A stretch of 64,000 bases of DNA from Streptomyces sp. MUM 203J (GTDB lineage Bacteria; Actinomycetota; Actinomycetes; Streptomycetales; Streptomycetaceae): NCBI RefSeq assembly GCF_022414595.1, contig NZ_JADWYO010000009.1, positions 62,001 to 126,000 on the forward strand, read 5' to 3'. The position numbers and the translations under genes are program-made. Shown piece after piece: positions 16,872-25,542 of the stretch. Under the pieces are notes generated by a model that was given only the letters and a program-made list of their open reading frames with translations, did not search any database and was not told where the DNA came from. Position 1 is the first letter of the stretch; the number at the start of each line of letters is the position of its first letter.

Positions 16872-17168
16872 ATGACGGTCCTGCACCAGGAACACCCGGG
16901 ACACCCCCACGTCCACGGCCCGGCCTGCGGCCATCCGTCCGTCGTCCACGGGGACCACGTCGACTACGCCCACGACGGTCATCTGCACCGCGAGCACTCG
17001 GGCCACTGGGACGAGTGCGAGCCGGGCGAGCACATCGCCCACAGCGGGCACGCGCACGAGCACGGTGAGAACTGCGGGCACCCCGCGGTGGCCCACGGCG
17101 ACCACATCGACTACCTGCACGACGGCCACCGGCACGCCGCCCACAACGGTCACTGGGACGATCACTAG
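16872..17168 (+). CDS. Histidine-rich tandem-repeat protein, probable metal binder
   Basis: A 98-aa soluble protein with 27 histidines and three cysteines. Two copies of one unit are present (residues 19-48 and 68-98), each starting CGHP and containing HGDHxDYxHDGHxH and GHWD. The spacing would bind zinc, nickel or copper, so it may store or chaperone metal. Start ATG after GGAGG. No Zur- or Nur-type operator is visible upstream. It stands alone, and no metal transporter is adjacent. Confidence 0.8.
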   Translation: MTVLHQEHPGHPHVHGPACGHPSVVHGDHVDYAHDGHLHREHSGHWDECEPGEHIAHSGHAHEHGENCGHPAVAHGDHIDYLHDGHRHAAHNGHWDDH

Positions 17169-17487
17169 GGAGCCCGCGGCGAGCAGCCGGGCCCGGCCTC
17201 GGCGCCGGGTGGGCCCGCGCAGCTGCACCGGCGGGCGGGCGCGCCGGTGGGCGGCAGCCCTCTGCCCGAAGGCAGCCGGGATCCTGGCGAGAGGGTGTAC
17301 CGGACCCCGCGTACCGCACAGGGCCGGCCGGGACACGCCCCTGAGAGCCGAGCCGGCGGCATCCGCCCCGCGCGTTCTTCCGCCCGTTCCGCTCTAGACG
17401 GCATACCGACTGGTCGGTCATCATGCGTCGGGGCGCTCCCCGAGGCCGCCCCGGTCCACCCGCACGCGACCGTCCGGAGGTACGCCC
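17169..17487. other. Intergenic region before the kinase-ACAD operon
   Basis: 319 bp without a convincing gene. It holds the TetR-type operator at 17402-17421 and presumably the operon promoter. The rest is unremarkable GC-rich spacer. Confidence 0.7.
17402..17421. promoter_or_regulatory. TetR-type operator, copy 1
   Basis: CATACCGACTGGTCGGTCAT, with inverted arms ACCGAC/GTCGGT. Thirteen consecutive bases (CATACCGACTGGT) recur in the reverse complement of the site at 24151-24170, in front of the SDR-TetR operon. Confidence 0.7.
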
Positions 17488-18525
17488 ATGAGCCCCGCCC
17501 CGCCGCCAGGTCTCGACCCCGAGCGGCTGCGCGCCCTGCTGGACCGCGAGCGGCCGGGGCTGGCCGGCGGGCCGCTGAGCGCCCGGCTCATCGAGGGCGG
17601 CCGGTCCAATCTGACGTACGCCGTCACCGACGGCACCGCCCGCTGGGTGGTGCGCCGCCCGCCCCTCGGCCACGTCCTGGCCACCGCGCACGACATGCGC
17701 CGCGAGCACCGGGTGATCAGCGCGCTGCGGGGCACGCCCGTGCCCGTCCCCGCGCCGGTGCTGCTCTGCGAGGACGAGGCGGTGCTCGGCGCGCCCTTCT
17801 ACGTCATGGAGTACGTGGACGGCACGCCCTACCGGTCCGCCGCCGAGCTGGCCGGACTGGGGCCGGGGCGCACCCGGGAGGCCGTGCTGAACCTGCTGGA
17901 CACGATGGTGGACCTGCACGCCGTGGACCCCGCGGCGGTCGGTCTCGGGGACTTCGGGCGGCCCGAGGGGTTCCTGGAGCGGCAGCTGCGCCGCTGGGGC
18001 AAGCAGCTCGACGCCTCCCGGGGCCGGGCCCTGGCGGGGATCGACGACCTGCACTCCGCGCTCGGCCGGGACCTGCCGGCCTCTCCCGCGCCGACGGTCG
18101 TGCACGGCGACTTCCGCCTCGACAACGTCCTCCTCGGGCCGGACGACGCCGTCAGGGCCGTACTCGACTGGGAGATGTCCACACTCGGCGACCCGCTGAC
18201 CGACCTCGGACTGCTGGTGATGTACAGCACCGAGCTGCAGGTGCCGCACTCCCCCGTCAGCACCACCGCCGCCGCGCCCGGGCACCCCTCCCCGGCCGAG
18301 CTGGTCCGGCGGTACGCCGACCGGTCGGGGCGCGACACCTCCGCCGTCGCCTGGTACACGGCCTTCGCCTGGTTCAAGCTCGCCGTGATCCTGGAGGGCA
18401 TCCACTACCGGTACACGCTCGGCCAGACCGTGGGCGCCGGCTTCGACCGGATCGGGGATCTGGTCCCCGCCTTCATCGAGCACGGTCTCACCACGCTGCG
18501 CACCCGCACCCTCCAGGAAGGCTGA
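17488..18525 (+). CDS. APH-family kinase paired with an acyl-CoA dehydrogenase
   Basis: A 345-aa phosphotransferase of the aminoglycoside phosphotransferase/choline kinase fold. The catalytic loop HGDFRLDNVL lies near residue 206 and the metal-binding DWEMSTLGDP near 228. In animals this domain is fused to an acyl-CoA dehydrogenase (ACAD10/11), and in Pseudomonas the LvaA-LvaC pair phosphorylates and then dehydrates 4-hydroxyacyl-CoA. The next gene here, 6 nt downstream, is the matching dehydrogenase, so a 4-hydroxyacyl-CoA kinase is a better guess than drug resistance. Start ATG after CGGAGG. Confidence 0.85.
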   Translation: MSPAPPPGLDPERLRALLDRERPGLAGGPLSARLIEGGRSNLTYAVTDGTARWVVRRPPLGHVLATAHDMRREHRVISALRGTPVPVPAPVLLCEDEAVLGAPFYVMEYVDGTPYRSAAELAGLGPGRTREAVLNLLDTMVDLHAVDPAAVGLGDFGRPEGFLERQLRRWGKQLDASRGRALAGIDDLHSALGRDLPASPAPTVVHGDFRLDNVLLGPDDAVRAVLDWEMSTLGDPLTDLGLLVMYSTELQVPHSPVSTTAAAPGHPSPAELVRRYADRSGRDTSAVAWYTAFAWFKLAVILEGIHYRYTLGQTVGAGFDRIGDLVPAFIEHGLTTLRTRTLQEG

Positions 18526-18531
18526 CCCGAC

Positions 18532-19746
18532 ATGGACTTCGCGTTCGACACCCGCACCGAGGAACTGCGGGCCCGGCTGCTGGCCTTCATGGACGAGCAG
18601 GTGTACCCGGCCGAGGCGGTCGTGGACGAGCAGCGGGCGAAGCTCGGCTCACCCTGGGAGACGCCGCCGGTGGTGGAGGAGCTGAAGGCCGAGGCGAGGC
18701 GGCAGGGGCTGTGGAATCTCTTCCTCCCCGACGAGCGGTACGGAGCCGGGCTCACCAATCTCCAGTACGCCCCGCTCGCGGAGATCACCGGGCGCTCCCC
18801 GCAGCTCGCCCCGACCGCGCTGAACTGCGCCGCGCCCGACACCGGGAACATGGAGGTGCTGGCCCAGTTCGGGACCGCCGGGCAGCGCGAGCGGTGGCTG
18901 AAGCCGCTGCTCGCGGGCACGATACGGTCCGCGTTCGCGATGACGGAGCCGGAGGTCGCCTCGTCCGACGCGACGAACGTCGAGACCCGCATCGAGCGGG
19001 ACGGGGACGACTACGTCGTCACCGGGCGGAAGTGGTACATCTCCGGGGCCATGCACCCCGACTGCCGGATCTTCGTCGTCATGGGGAAGACCGACCCCGA
19101 CGGGGGTGACGTCCGGCGTCAGCAGTCCATGGTGCTGGTGCCGCGTGACACGCCGGGCGTCGAGGTGCGGCGGGCGATGCGGGTGTACGGGTACGAGGAC
19201 CACTACCACGGCGGACACGCGGAGGTAGTGTTCGACCGGGTGCGGGTGCCGGTCGGCAACCTGGTCGGAGAGGAGGGCGGCGGGTTCGCCATCGCCCAGG
19301 CACGGCTGGGCCCGGGGCGGATCCACCACTGCATGCGGCTGATCGGCATGGCCGAGCGGGCCGTGGAGCTGATGTGCCGCCGGGCGGTGTCCCGTGAGGC
19401 CTTCGGCAAGCCGCTGGCCGCGCAGGGGCAGGTGCAGGGGTGGATCGCGGACGCCCGGGTGGCGATCGAGCAGTTGCGGCTGCTTGTGCTGAAGACCGCC
19501 TGGCTGATGGACACGGTCGGCAACAAGGGCGCCCACACCGAGATCCAGGCCATCAAGATCGCCACGCCGCGCACGGTCCTGGAGATCCTGGACCGTGCGG
19601 TGCAGCTGCACGGCGCGGGCGGGGTGGGCCAGGACTTCCCGCTGGCCGAACTGTGGGCGGCGGCCCGGACCCTGCGGATCGCGGACGGCCCTGACGAGGT
19701 CCACCAGCGCTCCCTGGCCCGGCGGGAGCTGAAGCGGTACGCCTGA
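18532..19746 (+). CDS. ACAD10/11-like acyl-CoA dehydrogenase
   Basis: A 404-aa flavoprotein with all three ACAD domains (AMTEPEVASSDATN about 141-154; REAFGKPLAAQGQVQ near 287). The position that is a catalytic Glu in ordinary ACADs (YEGT) reads ADGPDEVH, giving Asp385. This is the same substitution I recall in ACAD11. That fits an enzyme eliminating phosphate from a 4-phosphoacyl-CoA rather than simple dehydrogenation. It is co-transcribed with the kinase and probably repressed by the TetR protein at 22633. Confidence 0.88.
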   Translation: MDFAFDTRTEELRARLLAFMDEQVYPAEAVVDEQRAKLGSPWETPPVVEELKAEARRQGLWNLFLPDERYGAGLTNLQYAPLAEITGRSPQLAPTALNCAAPDTGNMEVLAQFGTAGQRERWLKPLLAGTIRSAFAMTEPEVASSDATNVETRIERDGDDYVVTGRKWYISGAMHPDCRIFVVMGKTDPDGGDVRRQQSMVLVPRDTPGVEVRRAMRVYGYEDHYHGGHAEVVFDRVRVPVGNLVGEEGGGFAIAQARLGPGRIHHCMRLIGMAERAVELMCRRAVSREAFGKPLAAQGQVQGWIADARVAIEQLRLLVLKTAWLMDTVGNKGAHTEIQAIKIATPRTVLEILDRAVQLHGAGGVGQDFPLAELWAAARTLRIADGPDEVHQRSLARRELKRYA

Positions 19747-20276
19747 GCGCGCCTGACCGGGCGTCTCGTCCCCCCGTTCCGAGGCCGGTTCCGCACCGGA
19801 CCGGCTGCTCTCGCCGGTGGGGCGGCGGCTCATGAGGCGGCCACCGCGACGTGGACCATGGCTTCGGAACGGGCGGGAAGGGCTCCGTGGCCGCGGGACG
19901 GGCACTGGCGGTCAGGCAGCCGACGCCTCGCCCGGCCGTCCGAGGGCGGGGCCGGACACCGAATCCCCGGGTTGTCGGGGCGTGACGTCGATCCCGACGG
20001 CGCTGCCCGGGAGGTGCCGTGTCCGGCGGCGGCGTTCTCGTGACCCTGGCCGCCCCAGGCCTTGCTGCCGGCGGGGGCCGGCTGGTCCGGTCAGGGGCGC
20101 GGCGCGCCCGGGCGGGCCGTCCGGTCGGCGGGCACGCATGTGGGCGTCCCCGCCGACGGTGACAACGCGGGCGACGGCACTGCTCATCCCGATTCCCCGG
20201 CGGAGGCCCTGATCTCCTGCGCCCGTTGTCCGCACCGGCCCCCTCCTTTCCGGCGCGGAGGGCTGTGCACGCGGTG
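19747..20276. other. 530-bp intergenic region with no convincing gene
   Basis: GC-rich and lacking Streptomyces-like codon bias in any frame. One minus-strand reading frame (about 19912-20187, starting MSSAVARVVTVGG) has an ATG but is Arg/Pro/Gly-rich and lacks a good ribosome-binding site. It may be a decayed gene or long 3' region. Confidence 0.5.
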
Positions 20277-22148
20277 TCAGGCTGTCCTGCGGCGCCTGAG
20301 GGCGTAGAAGGTGATGCCGCCGATGACGAGGACCGCAGCCCCGATGCCGACGGTTACGGCGAGCCTTCCTGCGGGCGGGTCGTCGTCCGTCGCCGACGTC
20401 GTTGTGGCGCCGGTCCTGCCCTGTCCGCGGTTCCCTTCCGCTCCGGACGGCGAGGAGCTGCGGGCGGCGGTGTCGCCGAAGAAGAACACCGGACCGTTTC
20501 CGGCGCGGGGTGTGCCGGCGATGTCCACGGCCAGCGAGACCGGTACGACGGCGCCCTTCGCCTTGTCGTCCGGTTCGGCCACCTGTGCCTGGATGTAGTA
20601 CGTGCCCGGTATGTCGTATCCCCTGGGGTCGGGGCTCTTCGTGTCGTCCTGCTCGGTGATGTCCCAGGGGCCGCAGACGCGCTCGAAGTGCCCGGTCCTG
20701 CCCATGAAGAGCTTGGCCACACGGTGATCCTCGTTGCAGAGCGCCGACTCGCGCTGGGCGTTGTAGACGGTCACGCTCCACCCGGTGAGAACGGAGCCGG
20801 GAAAGTCGTCCGGGATGTCCACGCCGGCCTTGACCGTCAGTCTCTGCCCCGCCTTCAGCTCCACCCGCCAGAGGGGGGCCTCACCGACGGCGATGGACTG
20901 CCGGTGGGTACCCGGGCCGATCGGGGTGGCGCTGTTGAAGGAGAAGCCGCCCTCGGCGTCGGCCCCGGCACGGGGCTCCGGAGTCCGCGCAGCGGCCTTC
21001 TGGGTCGTCTTGTCGGCGATGCCGACGAGAAGCTCGACGGGCATCGGCTTGTCACCGGACCGGGTCACTTGGTTCTCCACCACGATGCAGCCGGTGTCGT
21101 CCGGCGCGGGCAGCTCGTTGCCCGCGCCGGACTTGCTGCGGCCTCCCGTGGAGATCACGTTCGCCCACCCCATCGACTGCGTGAACTCCCGGAGCCAGGC
21201 ACTGGGTTTGCCGTCGCCCGCGGGGCCGGCGGCGACGGTGATGATGGAACCGCGCTCGTACCCCTCCTCGGCGACGGCGGTGGCACTCACCTGAAGCAGC
21301 TGGTCCGGCCGCTTCTTGACCTTGTAGTAGAGGTCGCGGCCCCCGGTGAACCTGTCCAGGTACTGGCCCGGGGAGACCAGCGGAGCGTCCTGGCAGCCGT
21401 TCAGGGAGCCCTCGACCGGCTTTCCGGTGGCGTGGTAGGTCCGCCACGCCTTGCGGAACAAGGCGCCCAGGTCGGCGGTCAGCGAGTCGGCGTCGGCGGC
21501 GTCCGCATACGACCCGTCGGTCACATCGGCGATGCACTTCAGCTGCGCACGCACCGAAGCGGACGTCCGGAACCCGACGACATCCACAGCGAGATCCACA
21601 CCTTGGGTCTTGAGCTCGCGGGCCACCTCGCACGGAGGCGGCGGCGCACAGGTGTCCTCACCGTCCGAGACCAGGACGATGCGGCGCTTGCCGCTCGCTC
21701 CGAGGTCCTTGGCGGCTTCGCGGAGCGAGACGCCGATCGGGGTGAACCCGACTGCCTTGAAGGCCTCGATCCGCAGCTTGGCCTCGGCACGCGCCGCCCG
21801 GTCCATCGGCGCAACCGGCAGGACCTGCTGTGTGTCCGCGCAGCCTTGCCGCTTGTCCTGTCCTGGATACGTGGCGCCGTAGACCCGCAGCCCCAGCGGC
21901 GCCTCCTCAGGGGCGGTCTCGATGATCCGGGTGACCGCTTCCTTGGCGGCGGCGAGGCGGGTCTGGCCGCCGGCGTCGTTCTCGTTCATCGACCCCGAGA
22001 GATCGAGAACCAGGTCGATCCGGGTCGGCTCCGGTACGTCAGGTGCCGCGGGGGTAGCACTCGCCGTCGCGGCGGGCGACAGGAGGGCGCCGAGTATCAG
22101 CGCGGATGCGGCAGCGAACACGCCTCGTCGGCGTGGTCTCGGGTACAT
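20277..22148 (-). CDS. Secreted/membrane-anchored VWA domain protein
   Basis: A 623-aa surface protein. It has a signal peptide (about 1-32), a von Willebrand A domain (about 43-235) with a complete MIDAS motif DLSGSM and VSDGEDT, a long beta-rich extracellular part, then a C-terminal helix (about 595-617) and RRRR tail. Metal-dependent ligand binding is likely. The fold is shared with Ca-activated chloride channel-like VWA proteins, but channel function is not implied. The start MYPRPRRRG is preferred over a longer frame, with GGAG upstream. It is single. Confidence 0.82.
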   Translation of the reverse strand: MYPRPRRRGVFAAASALILGALLSPAATASATPAAPDVPEPTRIDLVLDLSGSMNENDAGGQTRLAAAKEAVTRIIETAPEEAPLGLRVYGATYPGQDKRQGCADTQQVLPVAPMDRAARAEAKLRIEAFKAVGFTPIGVSLREAAKDLGASGKRRIVLVSDGEDTCAPPPPCEVARELKTQGVDLAVDVVGFRTSASVRAQLKCIADVTDGSYADAADADSLTADLGALFRKAWRTYHATGKPVEGSLNGCQDAPLVSPGQYLDRFTGGRDLYYKVKKRPDQLLQVSATAVAEEGYERGSIITVAAGPAGDGKPSAWLREFTQSMGWANVISTGGRSKSGAGNELPAPDDTGCIVVENQVTRSGDKPMPVELLVGIADKTTQKAAARTPEPRAGADAEGGFSFNSATPIGPGTHRQSIAVGEAPLWRVELKAGQRLTVKAGVDIPDDFPGSVLTGWSVTVYNAQRESALCNEDHRVAKLFMGRTGHFERVCGPWDITEQDDTKSPDPRGYDIPGTYYIQAQVAEPDDKAKGAVVPVSLAVDIAGTPRAGNGPVFFFGDTAARSSSPSGAEGNRGQGRTGATTTSATDDDPPAGRLAVTVGIGAAVLVIGGITFYALRRRRTA

Positions 22149-22632
22149 GAAGGCGATCTCCAGGAGGTCTGTCTGCCGGCCCCCGGGCACGAGTTGCCGG
22201 GAGAACGAGCCTCGGGCATGGCGGCACGCGGTCCGGGCCCGGCATGCGGGGGGACGTGCGCAGGCTCGGCCTGCGGGGCCGGTGCGGCCATGTGGTCTGA
22301 ACTGCGGTGCGGTTCAGTGGTTCCACGGGTGACTGGGACTCGACCCCTTCGACGCTACACACCTGCGAATGGTTCCAAAGTCAGCCGGGCGCCCATTCCC
22401 ATGCATCCGTGGTGCAGCTTGACGGACAGTCATTTCGATTGCAACTTTGTTTGCGGCGCTTCTCAGTTGGCTCGGCGCACATGTCCGTCCACTGCGGCGG
22501 CGCGTCGTTCGCCGGGCTCGGCAGCGGCGTCGCGGACGTGACGGGGGCAGGCGGTACCACCGGCGGGAACAGCTCCTCCGACGTGTCCCCGCCACGGTGC
22601 GCACCGCCCAGCACCCCGGAGGAGACGACGCC
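22149..22632. other. Upstream region of the VWA gene
   Basis: 484 bp without a convincing gene. The middle (about 22320-22460) is less GC-rich than its surroundings and probably holds the promoter. An imperfect 21-bp palindrome is at 22297-22317. Confidence 0.6.
22297..22317. promoter_or_regulatory. Imperfect palindrome upstream of VWA gene
   Basis: CTGAACTGC, 3 nt, GCGGTTCAG: 9-bp arms with one mismatch. Could be an operator or a small hairpin. Confidence 0.45.
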
Positions 22633-23244
22633 CTAAGGCCGCAGGGCCCTCAGCAGCAGGTCGGCCAGGTGGTCCGCCACCTGTCGGGGGCTGAGGGGGC
22701 CGTCCGGGCGGTACCAGGTGGACAGGTGGTGGACGGATCCGAAGTGGTAGTCCACCACCAGGTCCGCCGGGGTGGCGGTGGAGAAGACCCCGGCCCGCTG
22801 GCCCTCCTCGATCAGCGCGCGGAACCGCTCGTGGTAGCGGCGCCGTTCGGCCCGTACCTGCTTGTTCTTCTCCGGGCTCAGGTGGTGCATGGAGCGGAAG
22901 AAGATCGCCGCGTCGTCGAGATTGTCGATGGTGGTGACGACCACGTCCGCCGCGGCGTCCCGCAGGCGCTGCTCGACGGGTGCGTCGGCGTTGGCGTAGG
23001 CGTCCAGGCGCTCCTGCTGGAGGCGCAGCACGCGGGCGTAGACCTCCTGGAGGAGATCCTCCTTGGAGCCGAAGTAGTGGTAGAGGGCGCCTTTGGTCAC
23101 CCCCGCGGCCTCGACGATCTCCTGGACGGAGGTGCGGTCGTAGCCCTGCTCCGCGAAGAGCCGGGTGGCGGCGGCCAGCAGCCTCCGGGGGACGGGTGGG
23201 GTGCCGGTCGGGTCCCCGTCGGTCCCGTCCGTCGTCCTGGCCAT
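22633..23244 (-). CDS. TetR-family regulator (SDR operon)
   Basis: A 203-aa repressor. The N-terminal HTH (about 20-66) reads RLLAAATRLFAEQGYDRTSVQEI and GVTKGALYHYFGSKEDLL, which is canonical TetR. The ligand domain (about 75-200) is like those of acyl-CoA-responsive regulators. It lies 84 nt downstream of the SDR gene on the same strand, so it is probably co-transcribed from the promoter with the 24151 operator and self-regulated. The same operator in front of the kinase-ACAD operon suggests a second target. Confidence 0.9.
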   Translation of the reverse strand: MARTTDGTDGDPTGTPPVPRRLLAAATRLFAEQGYDRTSVQEIVEAAGVTKGALYHYFGSKEDLLQEVYARVLRLQQERLDAYANADAPVEQRLRDAAADVVVTTIDNLDDAAIFFRSMHHLSPEKNKQVRAERRRYHERFRALIEEGQRAGVFSTATPADLVVDYHFGSVHHLSTWYRPDGPLSPRQVADHLADLLLRALRP

Positions 23245-23328
23245 GCGCCGCCGCCTCTCTGCTCGCTCACCTGTGCGCCGTCCGGTCGTCGGGGCGCCGC
23301 CCGATCTTTCCACGTGGCGGCGCCTGGA

Positions 23329-24099
23329 TCACTCCCCTACGCCCTCCCATTCGCGCTGGATGCCGTTCATCCCGCCCAGCCAGCGCTCGGGGTCGGCGGC
23401 GCGCGCCCGGTAGTATCCGGCGACCTCTGGGTGCGGCAGGATCAGGAAGCGGTCCTGGGCGATGCCCTCGAACAGGGCGTCCGCGACGTCCTCGGGCTCG
23501 ATCGCGGTGGGGGCCAGGACCAGTTCCCCGGCGGTTCCGGCGGCGGTGAGCATGTCCGTCCGGACGCCCTGCGGACAGATCGCGTGGACCTTCAGCCCCC
23601 GGTGGCGGTAGGTCAGGGACAGCCACTCCGCGAAGGCGTACGCGGCGTGTTTGGACGCGCTGTAGGGTGCGGCGCCCACCATGGTGAGCAGCCCGGCGGC
23701 CGACACGGTCGACACGAACCGGCCGCCGCCGCGCTCCAGCCAGCCGGGCAGGAGGGCGCGGGCTGCGCGTACATGGGCCATGACGTTGACGTCCCAGGCG
23801 GCCGACCACACCGCCTCGTCCGCGAAGGCGTCGCCGGGCGAGGCGAGCCCGGCGTTGGCGCACCATACGTCGACGGCGCCGTCGAGCACGTCCAGGACCT
23901 CCGGTACGACGGCCGAGGCGTCACCGGGGACGGCCACCGCCCGGGCGCCGATCTCCCCGGCCACGGCACGCGCGCGGTCCGCGTCCAGGTCGTTGACGAC
24001 GACCCGGCTGCCCTCGGCGGCGAACCGCCGGGCGAGCGCGGCGCCGATCCCGCCGCCCGCACCGGTGACGACGACTCCCTGACCCTGGACACCGCCCAT
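23329..24099 (-). CDS. Short-chain dehydrogenase/reductase
   Basis: A 256-aa classical SDR: cofactor motif TGAGGGIGAALA (about 12-23), NAG (about 83-85), and active site Ser (VSTVSAAG) with YSASK (about 145-149). The N-terminus VVVNDLDAD indicates NAD(H) preference by its Asp. The substrate is probably a hydroxy- or ketoacyl compound, given the regulatory link to the kinase-ACAD pair. First gene of the SDR-TetR unit. Start ATG MGGVQGQG. Confidence 0.9.
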   Translation of the reverse strand: MGGVQGQGVVVTGAGGGIGAALARRFAAEGSRVVVNDLDADRARAVAGEIGARAVAVPGDASAVVPEVLDVLDGAVDVWCANAGLASPGDAFADEAVWSAAWDVNVMAHVRAARALLPGWLERGGGRFVSTVSAAGLLTMVGAAPYSASKHAAYAFAEWLSLTYRHRGLKVHAICPQGVRTDMLTAAGTAGELVLAPTAIEPEDVADALFEGIAQDRFLILPHPEVAGYYRARAADPERWLGGMNGIQREWEGVGE

Positions 24100-24150
24100 C
24101 GGCGTACCGCCTTTCGAGGGGCCTCTCGGCAACGGAAACGGACCGCGCGC

Positions 24151-24170
24151 CATACTAACCAGTCGGTATG
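24151..24170. promoter_or_regulatory. TetR-type operator, copy 2
   Basis: CATACTAACCAGTCGGTATG, an imperfect 20-bp palindrome (7 of 10 arm positions pair), 51 nt upstream of the SDR start and 38 nt upstream of the NamZ-like gene. It shares CATACCGACTGGT (reverse strand) with the site at 17402. Confidence 0.7.
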
Positions 24171-24208
24171 CCCGGACGGAAGGGGCCGGGGACCTAGCGT
24201 GCGGGTTC

Positions 24209-25489
24209 ATGAGACGGACGGACGTGTCCCGCCGGGGACTGCTGACGGGTGCGGCTGCCGCCACCTGCACGGGCACCGCCACCGCGGCGTGCACGGCCTC
24301 GCGGACGGCGCCCCTGCCGTCGGGGACCGGAGGCGGCCCCCGCGTGCGGACCGGGTTCGACCGGCTGGCGGAGGACGGGTTCCGGCTGCTGGCGGGGCAG
24401 CGGGTCGGGGTGGTCACCAACCCGACGGGGGTGGCGTCGGACGATCTTCGGCACATCGTGGACGTGCTGCACGCCGACGACCGGGTGCGGCCGGCCGCGG
24501 TGTTCGGGCCCGAGCACGGCTTCCGGGGGACGGCCCAGGCGGGCGGTTCCGAGGGGCGGTTCGACGACCCTGCGACGGGACTGCCGGTGTACGACACGTA
24601 TCTGAAGGGCGGCCGGGAACTGGCGGACGTCTTCACCGCGTCCGGGGTGGACACGGTGGTGTTCGACATCCAGGACGTGGGCGCCCGCTTCTACACGTAC
24701 ATCTGGACGCTCTACGACTGCATGGACGCGGCGGCGCGGGCGGGACTGCGGTTCGTGGTGCTGGACCGGCCGAATCCGGTCGGCGGGCGGGCGGCGCGGG
24801 GGCCGGTGCTGGACCGGAGGTTCGCGTCCTTCGTGGGGCGCGAACCGGTCGCACAGGTGCACGGGATGACGGTCGCCGAGCTGGCGCGGCTGTTCAACGG
24901 GGAGTTCCTGGCGCGCCCGGTGGAGCTGGAGACGGTACGGATGACGGGATGGCGGCGCGGTGAGCGGTTCGGCGCGACGGGGCTGCCGTGGGTGCCGCCG
25001 AGCCCCAACATGCCGACGCCCGGCACGGCGCTGGTGTACGCGGGGACGTGCCTTTTCGAGGGGACGAACCTGTCGGAGGGGCGGGGCACGACACTGCCGT
25101 TCGAACTGCTGGGCGCGGAGGGGGTGGACGGACGGTGGGCCGAGGCGGCGAACGGGCTGGGACTGCCGGGGGTGCGGTTCCGGGAGGCGTACTTCACGCC
25201 CGCCTTCTCGAAGTTCCGGGGGCGGAGGGTGGGCGGGGTGCAGCTGCATGTGACGGACCCCGAGGTGTTCGATCCGGTACGGACCGGGGTGGGCCTGCTG
25301 GTGACCGCCCGTCGGACCTGGGAGGACTTCGCGTGGCGGGCGGACGGCTGGATCGACAGACTGACCGGTTCGGCGACCGTGCGGACGCTGGTCGACGCGG
25401 GCGCCGACCCCGCCGAGGTGGTCGCCTCCTGGCAACGTGACCTGCGGGTTTTCGAGACGGTGCGGCTCCGGTATCTGATGTACCGGTGA
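24209..25489 (+). CDS. DUF1343 / NamZ-like exo-beta-N-acetylmuramidase
   Basis: A 426-aa exported hydrolase. The N-terminus has twin arginines (SRRGLLTGAAAA), a Tat-type signal. The body starts GFDRLAEDGFRLLAGQRVGVVTNPTGV and contains FGPEHGFRGTAQAG, VYDTYLKG, DIQDVGARFYTYIWTLYDCM, DRPNPVGG and EGTNLSEGRGTTLPFE, all DUF1343 landmarks. B. subtilis NamZ (YbbC) of this family removes MurNAc from peptidoglycan fragments. It is therefore probably a cell wall recycling or scavenging enzyme outside the membrane. Confidence 0.88.
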   Translation: MRRTDVSRRGLLTGAAAATCTGTATAACTASRTAPLPSGTGGGPRVRTGFDRLAEDGFRLLAGQRVGVVTNPTGVASDDLRHIVDVLHADDRVRPAAVFGPEHGFRGTAQAGGSEGRFDDPATGLPVYDTYLKGGRELADVFTASGVDTVVFDIQDVGARFYTYIWTLYDCMDAAARAGLRFVVLDRPNPVGGRAARGPVLDRRFASFVGREPVAQVHGMTVAELARLFNGEFLARPVELETVRMTGWRRGERFGATGLPWVPPSPNMPTPGTALVYAGTCLFEGTNLSEGRGTTLPFELLGAEGVDGRWAEAANGLGLPGVRFREAYFTPAFSKFRGRRVGGVQLHVTDPEVFDPVRTGVGLLVTARRTWEDFAWRADGWIDRLTGSATVRTLVDAGADPAEVVASWQRDLRVFETVRLRYLMYR

Positions 25490-25542
25490 AGGCGCAGAAT
25501 GAGACGGGGGCCTGTTCGTGACGCTTTCACGTGGAGGCCGCT

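Noticed and set aside
17488..18525. Aminoglycoside resistance gene
   Set aside because: The fold is shared, but the operon partner and regulator point to acyl-CoA metabolism.
22307..22636. Small plus-strand protein in the VWA upstream region
   Set aside because: No ribosome-binding site, low-complexity composition, and it lies in a probable promoter region.
24209..25489. Lipoprotein signal in the NamZ-like protein
   Set aside because: Cysteines near the N-terminus lack a proper lipobox; twin arginines make a Tat signal more likely.
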